Below are positions 1 to 9,696 of a stretch of 64,000 nt of DNA, piece after piece. Origin of the DNA: Massilia sp. CFBP 13721 (lineage in GTDB: Bacteria > Pseudomonadota > Gammaproteobacteria > Burkholderiales > Burkholderiaceae_D); contig NZ_JACYUY010000022.1 in assembly GCF_014842025.1 (NCBI RefSeq), positions 44,941-108,940 on the forward strand, in the 5' to 3' direction. Made by a program: the position numbers and the translations under genes. Within the stretch, counting starts at the first letter, position 1, and every line of letters starts with the position of its first letter. The notes under the pieces are model-generated. The model was not told where the DNA came from, did not search any database, and saw nothing but the letters and a program-made list of their open reading frames with translations.

Positions 1-89
1 GCAGGACCGCGCTCGCCGACGGAACGCAACGATTGGTTGTCGCGTACGGGGTGGCCCTGGCGCGTCGTCAGGATGGGACGGTCAGACAT
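1..89 (-). CDS. Catalase, N-terminal end only (cut by window edge)
   Basis: The reverse strand from 89 reads MSDRPILTTRQGHPVRDNQ followed by SLRSVGERGP. This matches the conserved start of monofunctional haem catalases (RP.LTT..G.PV.DNQ, then RGP), which degrade hydrogen peroxide. The ATG at 87-89 is preceded by a strong purine-rich ribosome site (GAGAGGAGAG). Only about 29 codons lie in the window, so the haem ligand and catalytic His are not visible and the clade cannot be told. Confidence 0.8.
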   Translation of the reverse strand, partial: MSDRPILTTRQGHPVRDNQSLRSVGERGP

Positions 90-179
90 GGGAAACTCTC
101 CTCTCTGTTCACGGGAGAGAAAAGTATAGGAAGTTCCACGGCAGGGCAGCGCGCTGCTGCCCGCGGGAAAGTCTGGCGC

Positions 180-665
180 TTACAGCGGCTGGAACACGCC
201 GGCGGCGCGGTTCTTGGTCACATTGTCCCAGGCGAACACTTGCCCGTTCATGCCGACATAGACGCCGGGCGCCAGCGTTTGCGCCACACCACAGGCAAAG
301 CCGAGGTTGAACAGGGCGTCGGAATTGGCGATTTCGTAGGGGATCATGGCGCCGGTCAGGACGATCGTCTTGCCGAGCTTGGCCGCGCCGAGCACGGCGG
401 CGGTTTGCGGCATGGTGTCGGTGCCGTGGACGATGACGATGGCATTCTCGGTGGCCGCCTGGCAGGCTTCCAGCACGCGTTGGCGGTCGGCATCCTGCAT
501 GTCGAGCGAATCGAGCAGCGGCAGCAATTGCAGCTCGACGGGAATCGTCAGGCGCGCGCGGCCGATTACTGCGGGCAAATGGCTTTCGGAAAAGCCGAGG
601 ACCCCGGTCAGTTCGTTGTAATGTTTGTCGAAGGTGCCGCCGGTGGCGATGAGGCGTAAAGTCAT
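180..665 (-). CDS. Short asparaginase-family protein (N-terminal domain only)
   Basis: 161 residues that match only the N-terminal domain of L-asparaginases, which hydrolyse asparagine to aspartate and ammonia. The first Thr motif is seen in ATGGTFDK (residues 7-14), and the second catalytic Thr-Asp pair in HGTDTM. The conserved Lys-containing strand and following loop read LGKTIVLTGAMIP, and NSDALFNL follows. Classical enzymes are about 330 residues with a C-terminal domain that completes the active site; here the frame ends in FQPL and a stop. The ATG at 663-665 opens the conserved first strand, so the start is secure. One-domain asparaginase-like proteins are known in proteobacteria, so this is probably an intact member of that group and not a truncation. 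Substrate unproven. Confidence 0.8.
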   Translation of the reverse strand: MTLRLIATGGTFDKHYNELTGVLGFSESHLPAVIGRARLTIPVELQLLPLLDSLDMQDADRQRVLEACQAATENAIVIVHGTDTMPQTAAVLGAAKLGKTIVLTGAMIPYEIANSDALFNLGFACGVAQTLAPGVYVGMNGQVFAWDNVTKNRAAGVFQPL

Positions 666-802
666 ATCGGTTTATACACGCAGTAAAAAAAGGTGAAACA
701 TCATAGCGTCAAACCGTGGTGTATCCCTATGTGACTGCGCTAGAATCGACCGGATCGGATGAGTAGACTGATCTTTTTTCCAGGCAAGCCCAACAGAATT
801 CC

Positions 803-1558
803 ATGAAAGCCGTTGCTCCAGGTACCGTTATTTTTCACCGTCATCGCGGGTATGGCGTGATCACCCACGTCAACCTGCTGACCGGCTGGATTTCCGCCCG
901 CTTCGGCAACGAAGCGCGCACGCTCGACCTGAACCTGTCGAGCGACGAAGTCCAGCATGCCGATGGCGAACCCATTTTATTTCGGCGCGCACCGCCCGAC
1001 CGCATGCCGCATGCGCGCCTGATGGCGGTCGTGCGCGCCCTGCACCAGGCCGGTTACCAGAAACTGTATCTGTATTCCTGGCCCAAGCCGTCCGGCCTGC
1101 ACTGGCGCTGGCATTTGTTCACGGGCCAGCGCAACTGGATGCAGCGCTCCTGGCGCGAGGGTTGGTACGGTTCCGGCGCCGAGTACAACAACAATCCGGT
1201 CATGGGATGGGGAGATACGCCCGGCGCCACGACCGAAGAACTGATCCACGCATTGGCCAAGTTCGATCCGCAAGGGCTGGCGCAAGCGCTCGGCCGCGAC
1301 GACGACCACACGGCCTGGTTCGCCGCTACCTGCGACGCGCTGCTGCCGGGCTACATGTACAGCCTGAACCTCGAGCGGCCGGCAGGCGGCGGCCTGATCG
1401 AGGCGCCGCCGGTGCCGGTGGTGGCGGTGCGCGCCGGCTTGCCGGCGTATGCCGGACCGGATGTCGGCTGGCCGCCGGGCTGGGCGGGCTTGTGGACGAA
1501 GTCGTATGTGATGCCGACGCGGAAGATCAATCTGACGGGTGAGCCGGAGCTGGGGTGA
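803..1558 (+). CDS. Conserved hypothetical protein, 251 aa
   Basis: Not recognised. The first 50 residues (GTVIFHRHRGYGVITHV, then LLTGWISARFG) look like a small beta-barrel of the kind found at the start of CarD/KOW-like proteins; this is only a visual impression. The middle is rich in Trp and Tyr (YLYSWPKPSGLHWRWHLF, NWMQRSWREGWYGSG). The C-terminal part is rich in Pro and Gly (AGPDVGWPPGWAGLW). There is no signal peptide or membrane segment. The codon use fits the neighbourhood and the frame is open throughout. No clear Shine-Dalgarno sequence precedes the ATG. It is transcribed away from the asparaginase gene across a 137-bp gap. Confidence 0.6.
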   Translation: MKAVAPGTVIFHRHRGYGVITHVNLLTGWISARFGNEARTLDLNLSSDEVQHADGEPILFRRAPPDRMPHARLMAVVRALHQAGYQKLYLYSWPKPSGLHWRWHLFTGQRNWMQRSWREGWYGSGAEYNNNPVMGWGDTPGATTEELIHALAKFDPQGLAQALGRDDDHTAWFAATCDALLPGYMYSLNLERPAGGGLIEAPPVPVVAVRAGLPAYAGPDVGWPPGWAGLWTKSYVMPTRKINLTGEPELG

Positions 1559-1572
1559 TCGCGCTGTTGTGC

Positions 1573-1588
1573 GGTGGGCATGCCCACC
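1573..1588. repeat. Perfect 16-bp palindrome, member of the CGTAGGGTGGGC repeat family
   Basis: GGTGGGCATGCCCACC is a perfect inverted repeat, followed by CTACGG. It sits between two converging genes. On the reverse strand the CTA of the repeat is the TAG stop of the dehydrogenase. It belongs to the dispersed repeat family found elsewhere in the window and may act as a transcription end for both genes, though no T-run follows. Confidence 0.6.
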
Positions 1589-2581
1589 CTACGGTTTATT
1601 CAACGCTTCCGGATTTAATATATTCGTCGGCTTGCCTGCTGCGAAATTCGCGATGTTTTCGAACGCCGCCCTGAAATACATCTCGTAACTGTCCTGTTCG
1701 ACATATCCCAGGTGCGGCGTCGCCAGCACGGTCGGCATGCGCAGCAGGGGCGCGTCGGCGGGTAATGGCTCCTCGGTAAACACGTCCAGCGCCGCCATCC
1801 CCGGCCGGCCTGCCTGCAGCGCCGCCTCCAGCGCGCCAGTTGCCACCAGTTCCGCGCGGCTGGTGTTGACGAATAACGCATCCGGCTTCATGCGCGCCAG
1901 GTCGGCCGCCGTGACGATGCCGCGGGTGGCCTCCGCCAGCCGCAGGTGCAGGCTCAGCACGTCGGCCTCGGCAAAGAAGGCGTCGCGCGAGGCGGCCGCG
2001 TCAATGCCATCGGCCAGCGCCGCGGCGCGGCTGGCGTCGCTGCCCCAGACCAGCACCCGCATCCCGAACGCGCGCCCGTAGCCGGCCAGCAGCTTGCCGA
2101 TCTTGCCGTAACCCCAGATCGCCAGTGTACGTCCGCGCAGCACCCTTCCCAGGCCGTTGAGCTGTGCATTCACGGAGGCTGTCTGCCAGACGCCATCTTT
2201 CAAATTGTTCGCATACGGCACGATCTTGCGGCTGGCCGCCATGATCAGCGCCCAGGCCAGTTCGGCGGGTGCGGTCGGCGAGCCGCTGCCCTCGGCAATC
2301 GCGATGCCGCGCGCGGTGGCGGCGGCGACGTCGACATGGCCGCTGATCTTGCCCGTCTGCGAAATCAGTCTCAGGTTCGGCAGCTTGTTCAGCAGGGCAG
2401 CGGATAGGCTCGTCCTTTCGCGGATCAGGACTAGCGCCTCGAAGGGCGCCAGCCGGATCGCTAGCTGGCCGAGGCCGCGTGCAGAATTGTTGAACACTTT
2501 GACGTCGTGACCGTCCAATATTTTGTAACAGTCGAGACCCGGCACGGCGTTCTGGTAATCGTCGAGAATGGCAATTTTCAT
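1589..2581 (-). CDS. D-2-hydroxyacid dehydrogenase family protein (NAD-binding)
   Basis: 330 residues with the layout of the D-isomer specific 2-hydroxyacid dehydrogenases, which interconvert 2-hydroxy and 2-keto acids with NAD(P)H. The nucleotide loop is GYGKIGK. The catalytic triad residues sit in the usual contexts: Arg in NTSRAELV, Glu in DVFTEEPLP and His in ATPHLGYVE. The N-terminal MKIAILDDYQN is typical of the subgroup often annotated as D-3-phosphoglycerate-dehydrogenase-like. It lacks the C-terminal ACT region of SerA, so it is probably not the serine-pathway enzyme. It converges on the preceding gene and its stop lies inside a repeat. The exact substrate cannot be read from sequence. 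Confidence 0.88.
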   Translation of the reverse strand: MKIAILDDYQNAVPGLDCYKILDGHDVKVFNNSARGLGQLAIRLAPFEALVLIRERTSLSAALLNKLPNLRLISQTGKISGHVDVAAATARGIAIAEGSGSPTAPAELAWALIMAASRKIVPYANNLKDGVWQTASVNAQLNGLGRVLRGRTLAIWGYGKIGKLLAGYGRAFGMRVLVWGSDASRAAALADGIDAAASRDAFFAEADVLSLHLRLAEATRGIVTAADLARMKPDALFVNTSRAELVATGALEAALQAGRPGMAALDVFTEEPLPADAPLLRMPTVLATPHLGYVEQDSYEMYFRAAFENIANFAAGKPTNILNPEALNKP

Positions 2582-2654
2582 CGGAGTTGAGCGAAGTTAT
2601 TGATGAGCACGTAAAGGAATAACGCATTCGCGGCGAATCGGAGTAGCCCACTAC

Positions 2655-2668
2655 AATAGTCGACTATT
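2655..2668. promoter_or_regulatory. Perfect palindrome AATAGTCGACTATT, candidate operator
   Basis: A perfect 14-bp inverted repeat in the divergent promoter region, 74 bp upstream of the dehydrogenase start and 28 bp upstream of the predicted pckG -35 box. Its size and symmetry suit a dimeric repressor site. The regulator is unknown. Confidence 0.4.
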
Positions 2669-2695
2669 ATTCCTACATTTTTCGATTCACAGCGC

Positions 2696-2723
2696 TTGAA
2701 ACCCGGATCGAGGGGTGTACAAT
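2696..2723 (+). promoter_or_regulatory. Predicted sigma70 promoter for pckG
   Basis: TTGAAA at 2696-2701 and TACAAT at 2718-2723 are separated by 16 bp. Both are close to the consensus. Transcription would begin near 2730, giving a leader of about 200 nt before the pckG ATG. Confidence 0.5.
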
Positions 2724-2926
2724 CGGCCGATTATTAAGGGTTTGACAGCACCGAAGTGTATAACAGCCCAAGCTTCACCGACCGTTCCATCGCCTCAGCA
2801 TGAGGCTGCCGACACGACCGCCGTACCGCCGCTCTCCTGGCGCCAGGGACGCATCGCGTAGTCCCGGATACCTGCGACGGTCCTGCTGTGCGGGACCATA
2901 CAGAATTCTTAATTGTTGGAGGTAAC

Positions 2927-4792
<1,866 letters not shown>

Positions 4793-4860
4793 ACAAGGAG
4801 CAGGTGAGGAAGGGTAGGTGAGGAGACGACGGTTGTAGTTAAAAAAACCGCATCGGCAGG

Positions 4861-4891
4861 AAAGGGATAGGCAGCCGCCTATCCCTTTTTT
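4861..4891 (+). terminator. Rho-independent terminator of pckG
   Basis: AAAGGGATAGGC, the loop AGCC, then GCCTATCCC and a T-run. The 12-bp stem is perfect. Confidence 0.9.
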
Positions 4892-5156
4892 CGTTTGGAG
4901 CGAGAAAATGCCATGAATAAGCTTACCGGGTTCAATGTGCTACGCAGAACAGCATCTGTTGGAAGAAGGCTTCGTCAAGCGTCGCCGGAAACCGCAATAA
5001 GGCAACCCCTGTCCCGTTCGGCGGCGGCAGCAACTGTTCTCCGTTTTTCATGCATGTTGGCCGCACATTCGTCGCGTTCCGCTGTCTAAACTATTGGTCC
5101 CCCGTTACGCACTCGACAGCCGTTTTTGCTGACCTTTCTGCCTACCTGGAGTTGGA
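4892..5156. other. Intergenic region before the CHAT gene
   Basis: About 265 bases. A short open frame with an ATG at 4913 runs here, but its codon use and composition do not support a gene. No strong promoter was picked out. Near the end, a TGGAG motif serves the CHAT gene ATG at 5157. Confidence 0.4.
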
Positions 5157-7541
5157 ATGCTTTATCAGAACTTCGACCTGGAAATCATCAGTCCGAAAGG
5201 AAGCGATCGGCTTTGCGCGCGGGTATTGGAATCCCCCCAGGGCGACTGCCCATTCATCGACGTCAAGTGGCCCTTCAATGCCGACGAGGAAGGCATCCTG
5301 CTTTCGGAAATCTATAGCGGGCTGCGGCAACGCGGCCGTTCGAGCAGGGCGAGCACGATCCAGGACTTCGGCGGCAAACTGTTCGAGGCGGTGTTCGCGG
5401 GCGATATCAAACGCCTGTTTCGCTCCTCGCTCGATGCGTCTGCGCGCGCCGGAAACGGATTGCGCCTGCGCCTGCGGTTGCCGGAAGACAGCGTACTGCA
5501 TGCGCGGCCGTGGGAATTCCTGTTCGACACCGAAAGCCGCGAATTCCTGGCAGTCAGGGAGCACACCCCGCTGGTGCGCTATTTGCCGGTTGCGCAACCG
5601 ATTCCGCCGATGGCGGTGGAGGGGCCATTGCGCATCCTGGTGGCACTGTCTTCGCCGACCGATCACCCACGGCTCGACATTGCGCGCGAGTGGGAAATCC
5701 TGTGCAATGCGCTGGAACCCTCGATCAGCGCCGGCCAGCTGGAACTGCGCCGCGTCCCGGGGCGCTGCACCTTCGATAATGTGCGCGATTCGCTGCGCCA
5801 TTTCGGGGCGCACATTTTTCACTTCGTCGGACACGGCATTCCCGGGGCGCTGGTGCTCGAGCAGGAGTCGGGCAAGGGCCTGGAGATGGAAGCGAGCCAC
5901 TTGCGGTCCGCCTTTCCCGGCGGCGCACTGCCGCGGCTGATCGTATTGAATGCCTGTTCCGGCGCCATCACGCAGGATGTTCCCTTTTCCGGCCTGGCGC
6001 AGGGCTTCCTGAGGCAGGGCGTGCCTGCCGTGGTGGCGATGCAAGCTTCCATCACGGATGACGCCGCCCTGATTTTCGCCCGTTACTTTTACCGGGATCT
6101 GGTCGAGACCGGCGCGGTCGATGCATCCCTCACCGAAGCCAGGCTGCGCATGCAGGGAAACGGCCATCCGATCGAATGGGGTACTCCCGTGCTCTACATG
6201 CGCGCACCGAGCGGGCAGCTATTCCAGCCGGCGGCAAAACCGGTGGAATCGAACAAGCCGAAGGAGACCCTGGAGAAGGCGAGCGTCGCCCTGGCCCACG
6301 TCGAGCCGAACGCCAGCGAACGCAAGAAACCCAGGGAGAGCCAGCAAGCGCAGGAGCCGCCGCCGCCGCCAGCCGGCGCCACCCCGGCCGAAAGGAAAAA
6401 GCCGCGCACTTCCCGTGCCAAAGAGAGCAAGCCCCAGTCCACGGCAGGGCCGGCCACGGACGAGCGTAGCACCGCGAAAAAGACGCAGGCAAAGACGTTC
6501 ACCTCACCGGTAAAACCGGAGCCGGAACCGGGGCCGCAACCGTATGTGGCCGAGCAAGATCTGACGATTAAGATGGCGCCGCGACAATTCCCGCCGCCGG
6601 CGACAGCGGCGCCAGACGCGGCTGAAAAGGCGGGCATGCCGGCGCAGGCACCGGATCGGACCATGCCGAACGCAGTGTCGAACGCTGCGCCGGGAGCGAC
6701 CGCGTCGTCGTTGCAGCCGCCACATCCAGACAATGCGCCGAAAATCCAGCTATGGGAGTTTGCGGCGCCGCCTACGCCCGAACTGGCTGCGGGTCCGGCG
6801 CGGGCCGAGCAAGCGACCGCAGCAGGAAACCGGATGGGCGAACTGACTGCGCCGTTCACGCCGAAACCGCCTGCGGCCGAGAAAAATACACGGCCCAGGC
6901 CGCAGGCGAGGAAACACACGCCAGCGCCCACACAGGAGCCGATCCTGGGCGAGCCGGACATCCCGCCGCCAGTCCAGCCCAAAGGGGTCGGTCCGGTATT
7001 CATCCTGGAGCCGGAGGTCGACGCGCGCGGCGGCGCTGCGCCCAGGCCCTTCGCGGACGTCCCGCCGCCGCAGGAGCAGAACTGGGGGCAGCCTGCGCCC
7101 GCAAAACACTTCCTGGTGCCCGGGCTGGCTGCCGGCCTGCTGGTCGCCTTGCTGGGCGCGACGGTCGGTAAAAGCTACATTTTTCCCTCACACGACCGCT
7201 CGCCACCGGCGCTCGCACCGGCAGCGCCGGCGCCAGCCGCGACGGTCGAGCCGGCGCCAGCCGCCAGGCCGGAGTTCACGCCGGCACCCATTCCGAAGCC
7301 GGCAGTGGCGCCGACGCCAGCGCTGCTGCGTGGCGAGACCGCGCGCATCGCCGGCGGCGCAGGTGAGCAGGTCAAGCCGGTACCGGATGCGCAACCAGCA
7401 GCACCTGCCGCCAAGCGCAAGCCGGCCGCCCCGCCGGCACGTAAAATCCAGCCGAAATCCAGGCCGGCGCCGGCCGCGGCGGCCCCCAACTGCAAGAGCC
7501 CGATCCCCAGCGAGCGCGATGCCGCCTGTCTGTTCAAATAA
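5157..7541 (+). CDS. CHAT-domain protease-like protein with long Pro/Ala linker and membrane anchor
   Basis: 794 residues. Residues about 130-365 form a CHAT domain, a caspase-fold cysteine peptidase. The His lies in HFVGHG (His226) and the Cys in LNACSG (Cys267). The substrate-loop region GLAQGFLRQGVPAVVAMQ and the closing WGTPVLYMR are typical of the family. The first 100 residues (LEIISPKGSDRLCARV) resemble the beta-strand prodomain often found before CHAT. Residues about 370-650 are low complexity, rich in Pro, Ala, Lys and Glu, with repeated KKP.ES-like segments. A hydrophobic span at about 652-672 (LVPGLAAGLLVALLGATV) can anchor the protein, and a second Pro/Ala-rich tail ends in two Cys residues. 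The ATG at 5157 has a TGGAG site. The next gene encodes an exported protein 20 bp downstream, so they are probably co-transcribed. CHAT proteins act in immunity and programmed death in several bacteria; the substrate here is unknown. Confidence 0.85.
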   Translation: MLYQNFDLEIISPKGSDRLCARVLESPQGDCPFIDVKWPFNADEEGILLSEIYSGLRQRGRSSRASTIQDFGGKLFEAVFAGDIKRLFRSSLDASARAGNGLRLRLRLPEDSVLHARPWEFLFDTESREFLAVREHTPLVRYLPVAQPIPPMAVEGPLRILVALSSPTDHPRLDIAREWEILCNALEPSISAGQLELRRVPGRCTFDNVRDSLRHFGAHIFHFVGHGIPGALVLEQESGKGLEMEASHLRSAFPGGALPRLIVLNACSGAITQDVPFSGLAQGFLRQGVPAVVAMQASITDDAALIFARYFYRDLVETGAVDASLTEARLRMQGNGHPIEWGTPVLYMRAPSGQLFQPAAKPVESNKPKETLEKASVALAHVEPNASERKKPRESQQAQEPPPPPAGATPAERKKPRTSRAKESKPQSTAGPATDERSTAKKTQAKTFTSPVKPEPEPGPQPYVAEQDLTIKMAPRQFPPPATAAPDAAEKAGMPAQAPDRTMPNAVSNAAPGATASSLQPPHPDNAPKIQLWEFAAPPTPELAAGPARAEQATAAGNRMGELTAPFTPKPPAAEKNTRPRPQARKHTPAPTQEPILGEPDIPPPVQPKGVGPVFILEPEVDARGGAAPRPFADVPPPQEQNWGQPAPAKHFLVPGLAAGLLVALLGATVGKSYIFPSHDRSPPALAPAAPAPAATVEPAPAARPEFTPAPIPKPAVAPTPALLRGETARIAGGAGEQVKPVPDAQPAAPAAKRKPAAPPARKIQPKSRPAPAAAAPNCKSPIPSERDAACLFK

Positions 7542-7561
7542 ATAATACTGCGAGGTTGCCA

Positions 7562-8059
7562 ATGAAATTCCGTGCGAGGGTCTGTGTATTGGTGTGTATG
7601 GCGTGTGTCATGGCAGGCTGGGCATCCGGCGCCGCGGCGCAAGATTGCAGCGAGCGCATCAATTCGATCAAGACCATCGGCGACATGCAGGGGGCCATCA
7701 ATTGCGTGCAAGGCCTGGTCGCCGCGGAGTCGCGCGCCAGGCAGCAGGCCGAAAAAAACCTCAAGCTATTACCGCAGCAAGTGGCCGACCAGATCGAACT
7801 GATCACCACCAAGATACGCCACGCCTCGCTCAAAGAGTCGACCAATGGTTTGTGGAAGCAGATTCCCGATTCCGCCGACGCCGACGCCTGCTTCCTTTCC
7901 TCCGTGCGCCTGCCACCCCAGGGCCTGTGCCAGGTCACCCATCAGGGCAACCTCGGACAATGGTCGTACAATGCCAGCGATATTGCCGGCGCCGGTTTTG
8001 TCTGCACCGCCACCTGCGTCTGGCTGGACGTGCGTCCCAAGGCGGCAGCCGCACAATAA
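7562..8059 (+). CDS. Small exported Cys-containing protein, unknown function
   Basis: 165 residues from the ATG at 7562, with GCGAGG seven bases upstream; an in-frame TTG at 7556 is a less likely start. A clear signal peptide (MKFRARVCVLVCMACVMAG, cleavage after GAAA) is followed by DCSERINSIKTIGDMQGAI, a helical segment with NCVQGLVAAESRARQQAEKN, and a C-terminal half with paired Cys residues (DACFLSS, GLCQVTH, GFVCTATCVW) that could form disulfides in the periplasm. It lies 20 bp after the CHAT gene. The C-terminal half resembles no family I can name. Confidence 0.7.
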   Translation: MKFRARVCVLVCMACVMAGWASGAAAQDCSERINSIKTIGDMQGAINCVQGLVAAESRARQQAEKNLKLLPQQVADQIELITTKIRHASLKESTNGLWKQIPDSADADACFLSSVRLPPQGLCQVTHQGNLGQWSYNASDIAGAGFVCTATCVWLDVRPKAAAAQ

Positions 8060-8062
8060 GGC

Positions 8063-8537
8063 TTACACCAGCGTCGTGACTTCGGTCTTGTTGCCGTCAA
8101 AAGCATCGAACAGGCGCCGGTGGCAGGCATACGACATCGCATCGTCGCGGTCGTCATACCCGCCCACCCAATCCAGCAAAAAGCCCAGCTTGCTCTGCTG
8201 GGCTTCCATGGACGCGTACTTGTGCGGTTCCCAGGGGCGTTGGCGGTTGTTTTCCAGGCAGACGGCGCGCCCCGGATTCATGAACACCAGTTCCGAACAA
8301 TACGGCAGTGCCATCTCGATCAAGTCGCCGTAACAGCCTTCCGTCACCCAGGCCGGGTGCGTACTCACAAAGGCCAGCAGGTCGGCCCGCACTGCCTCGG
8401 GCGCGCGGCACGGCAATCAGTCCCGGTTCCCAGACGATCGTGTCCAGGTCGAGGTGAACCAACGCGTGCTGCGCCGCCAGCGCCCTGGCCCGGTACGACT
8501 TGCCGGAACCCGAGTTGCCCATGATAAGACATCGCAT
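8063..8537 (-). pseudogene. P-loop kinase (shikimate-kinase/topology-modulation-like), frameshifted
   Basis: Two overlapping reverse frames together make one protein of about 157 residues. The first holds MRCLIMGNSGSGKSYRARAL with a perfect Walker A loop and HLDLDTIVWEPG. The second continues with PEAVRADLLAFVSTHPAWV, TEGCYGDLIEMALPYCSEL and RPWEPHKYASMEAQQS. The frame changes near 8399-8401, where the reverse strand has a run of three C in GCGCGCCCGAGG; removing one C would restore one frame reading PRAEAVRADLL. The start at 8537 follows GGAGG by six bases; other ATG codons lie at 8540 and 8555. The family is a set of small nucleotide kinases of unclear substrate. Either a real frameshift or a base-calling error would give this picture. 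It converges on the exported-protein gene with a 3-bp gap. Confidence 0.7.
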
Positions 8538-8649
8538 CATCGCCTCCATTTCCATGAAGTATTAATATTAGCCGTTTTAAAAGATGTGCTTGACCCTCAC
8601 GCAGCGTCAGGCGCCAGCATGGGCGCACGCATGAAGAGAAAGGGACACG

Positions 8650-9696
8650 ATGCTGTTGAAAATTGGAGAGCTGGCAAGACGCAGCGGCCTGACGGTGCGC
8701 ACGCTGCACCATTACGACGGCATCGGACTCCTGTCTCCTTCGGCGCGTTCCGACGCCGGCTACCGGCTGTATAACGAAGCTGACATCGCCCGGCTGCACC
8801 GCATCCTGGCGCTGCGCAGGTTCGGGGTGGCGCTGGCCGAGATCGGAACCTATCTATCCGGACCGGACTTGCCGCTGGCCAGCCTCGTCGAGCGCCAGAT
8901 CACGATGCTGACGCAGCAGATCGCGCAAGCGGATGCCTTGCGCAATCGGCTGCTGCGCCTGCAAGGGCAGCTCGACCAGGGGCAGCACCCGGATCCGGCC
9001 GACTGGCTGACTACTCTGGAGCACATGACCATGTACGACAACTATTTTACGCAGGAAGAACTGGCGCAATTGCCGCTGTATACGGAAGCAGAAAAAGTTG
9101 AAGGCGAGTGGCAGGCGCTGGTGGCCGAGGTGCGTGCCTTGATGGATGCCGGGACCAGCCCGGCCGACGCCAAGGCGCGCTCCCTGGCCAAACGCTGGAT
9201 GGCCACTGTGGCACGCGACACGGATGCCAATCCGATCCTGTTCGCGAAACTGAACACGATGCACGAACAGGAACCCGCGGTGCAGGAGCGCACCAGCGTC
9301 ACGTCACAGGTGATGTCCTTCATCCTGGCGGCGACGCGAGAAAACCAGTTGGCGGTCTACGAACGTTATCTCGATGCGGACGAGATGGCGTTCGTACGCG
9401 CCAATCTCGGCAAGCGCAATGCCGAATGGCCTCCGCTGCTGGCGCGCGTGCGTACCGCCATGGATGCGGGAAGCGCCCCGGATTCACCGGAAGCGCAGGC
9501 GCTGGCGCGCGACTGGTTCGACCTGTTCCGCTCCTATGCCGGCGACCATCCGGCGACCCAGCACAAGATCCGCCAGGCACTCGAGAACGAGCCTGAACTA
9601 AAGCAGCCGGGCATGGTGGACGAGCGCATGATCGGCTTCATTCGGGCGGCGATGCAATCATTACAGTCGATGCGGCGTCCTCAGCCGGCGCCATAG
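8650..9696 (+). CDS. MerR-family regulator with two tandem TipAS-like domains
   Basis: 348 residues. Residues 1-70 are a MerR winged helix (MLLKIGELARRSGLTVRTLH, HYDGIGLLSPSARSDAGYRLY), and about 75-125 form the dimer coiled coil (ERQITMLTQQIAQADALRNR). After it come two similar helical units. The first, about 130-235, runs from YDNYFTQEELAQLPLY to VTSQVMSFILAA. The second, about 240-345, runs from YERYLDADEMAFVR to DERMIGFIRAA. Both carry EW..L...VR..MDAG..P...AAR-like helices followed by a W...... pattern. TipAS domains bind thiopeptides and other drugs; the usual protein carries one. The target promoter is not obvious; MerR regulators often act on their own promoter. It overlaps the next, converging gene by 16 bp. 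Confidence 0.85.
   Translation: MLLKIGELARRSGLTVRTLHHYDGIGLLSPSARSDAGYRLYNEADIARLHRILALRRFGVALAEIGTYLSGPDLPLASLVERQITMLTQQIAQADALRNRLLRLQGQLDQGQHPDPADWLTTLEHMTMYDNYFTQEELAQLPLYTEAEKVEGEWQALVAEVRALMDAGTSPADAKARSLAKRWMATVARDTDANPILFAKLNTMHEQEPAVQERTSVTSQVMSFILAATRENQLAVYERYLDADEMAFVRANLGKRNAEWPPLLARVRTAMDAGSAPDSPEAQALARDWFDLFRSYAGDHPATQHKIRQALENEPELKQPGMVDERMIGFIRAAMQSLQSMRRPQPAP

Larger units (their letters stand above)
2582..2926. other. Intergenic regulatory region between the dehydrogenase and pckG
   Basis: 345 bases between two diverging genes. It holds a 14-bp palindrome at 2655-2668, a good sigma70-like promoter at 2696-2723 facing pckG, and a long untranslated leader (about 200 nt) in front of pckG. 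No convincing protein-coding frame was seen. Confidence 0.6.

Noticed and set aside
2742..2764. TTGACA followed by TATAAC as a second pckG promoter
   Set aside because: Spacer is only about 11 bp, too short for sigma70.
4895..5089. Small open frame after the pckG terminator
   Set aside because: Contains part of a terminator flank, no conserved features, weak ribosome site.
6240..7100. Pro/Ala/Lys-rich region as a separate gene or a TonB protein
   Set aside because: It is in one continuous frame with the CHAT domain and has no TonB C-terminal domain.
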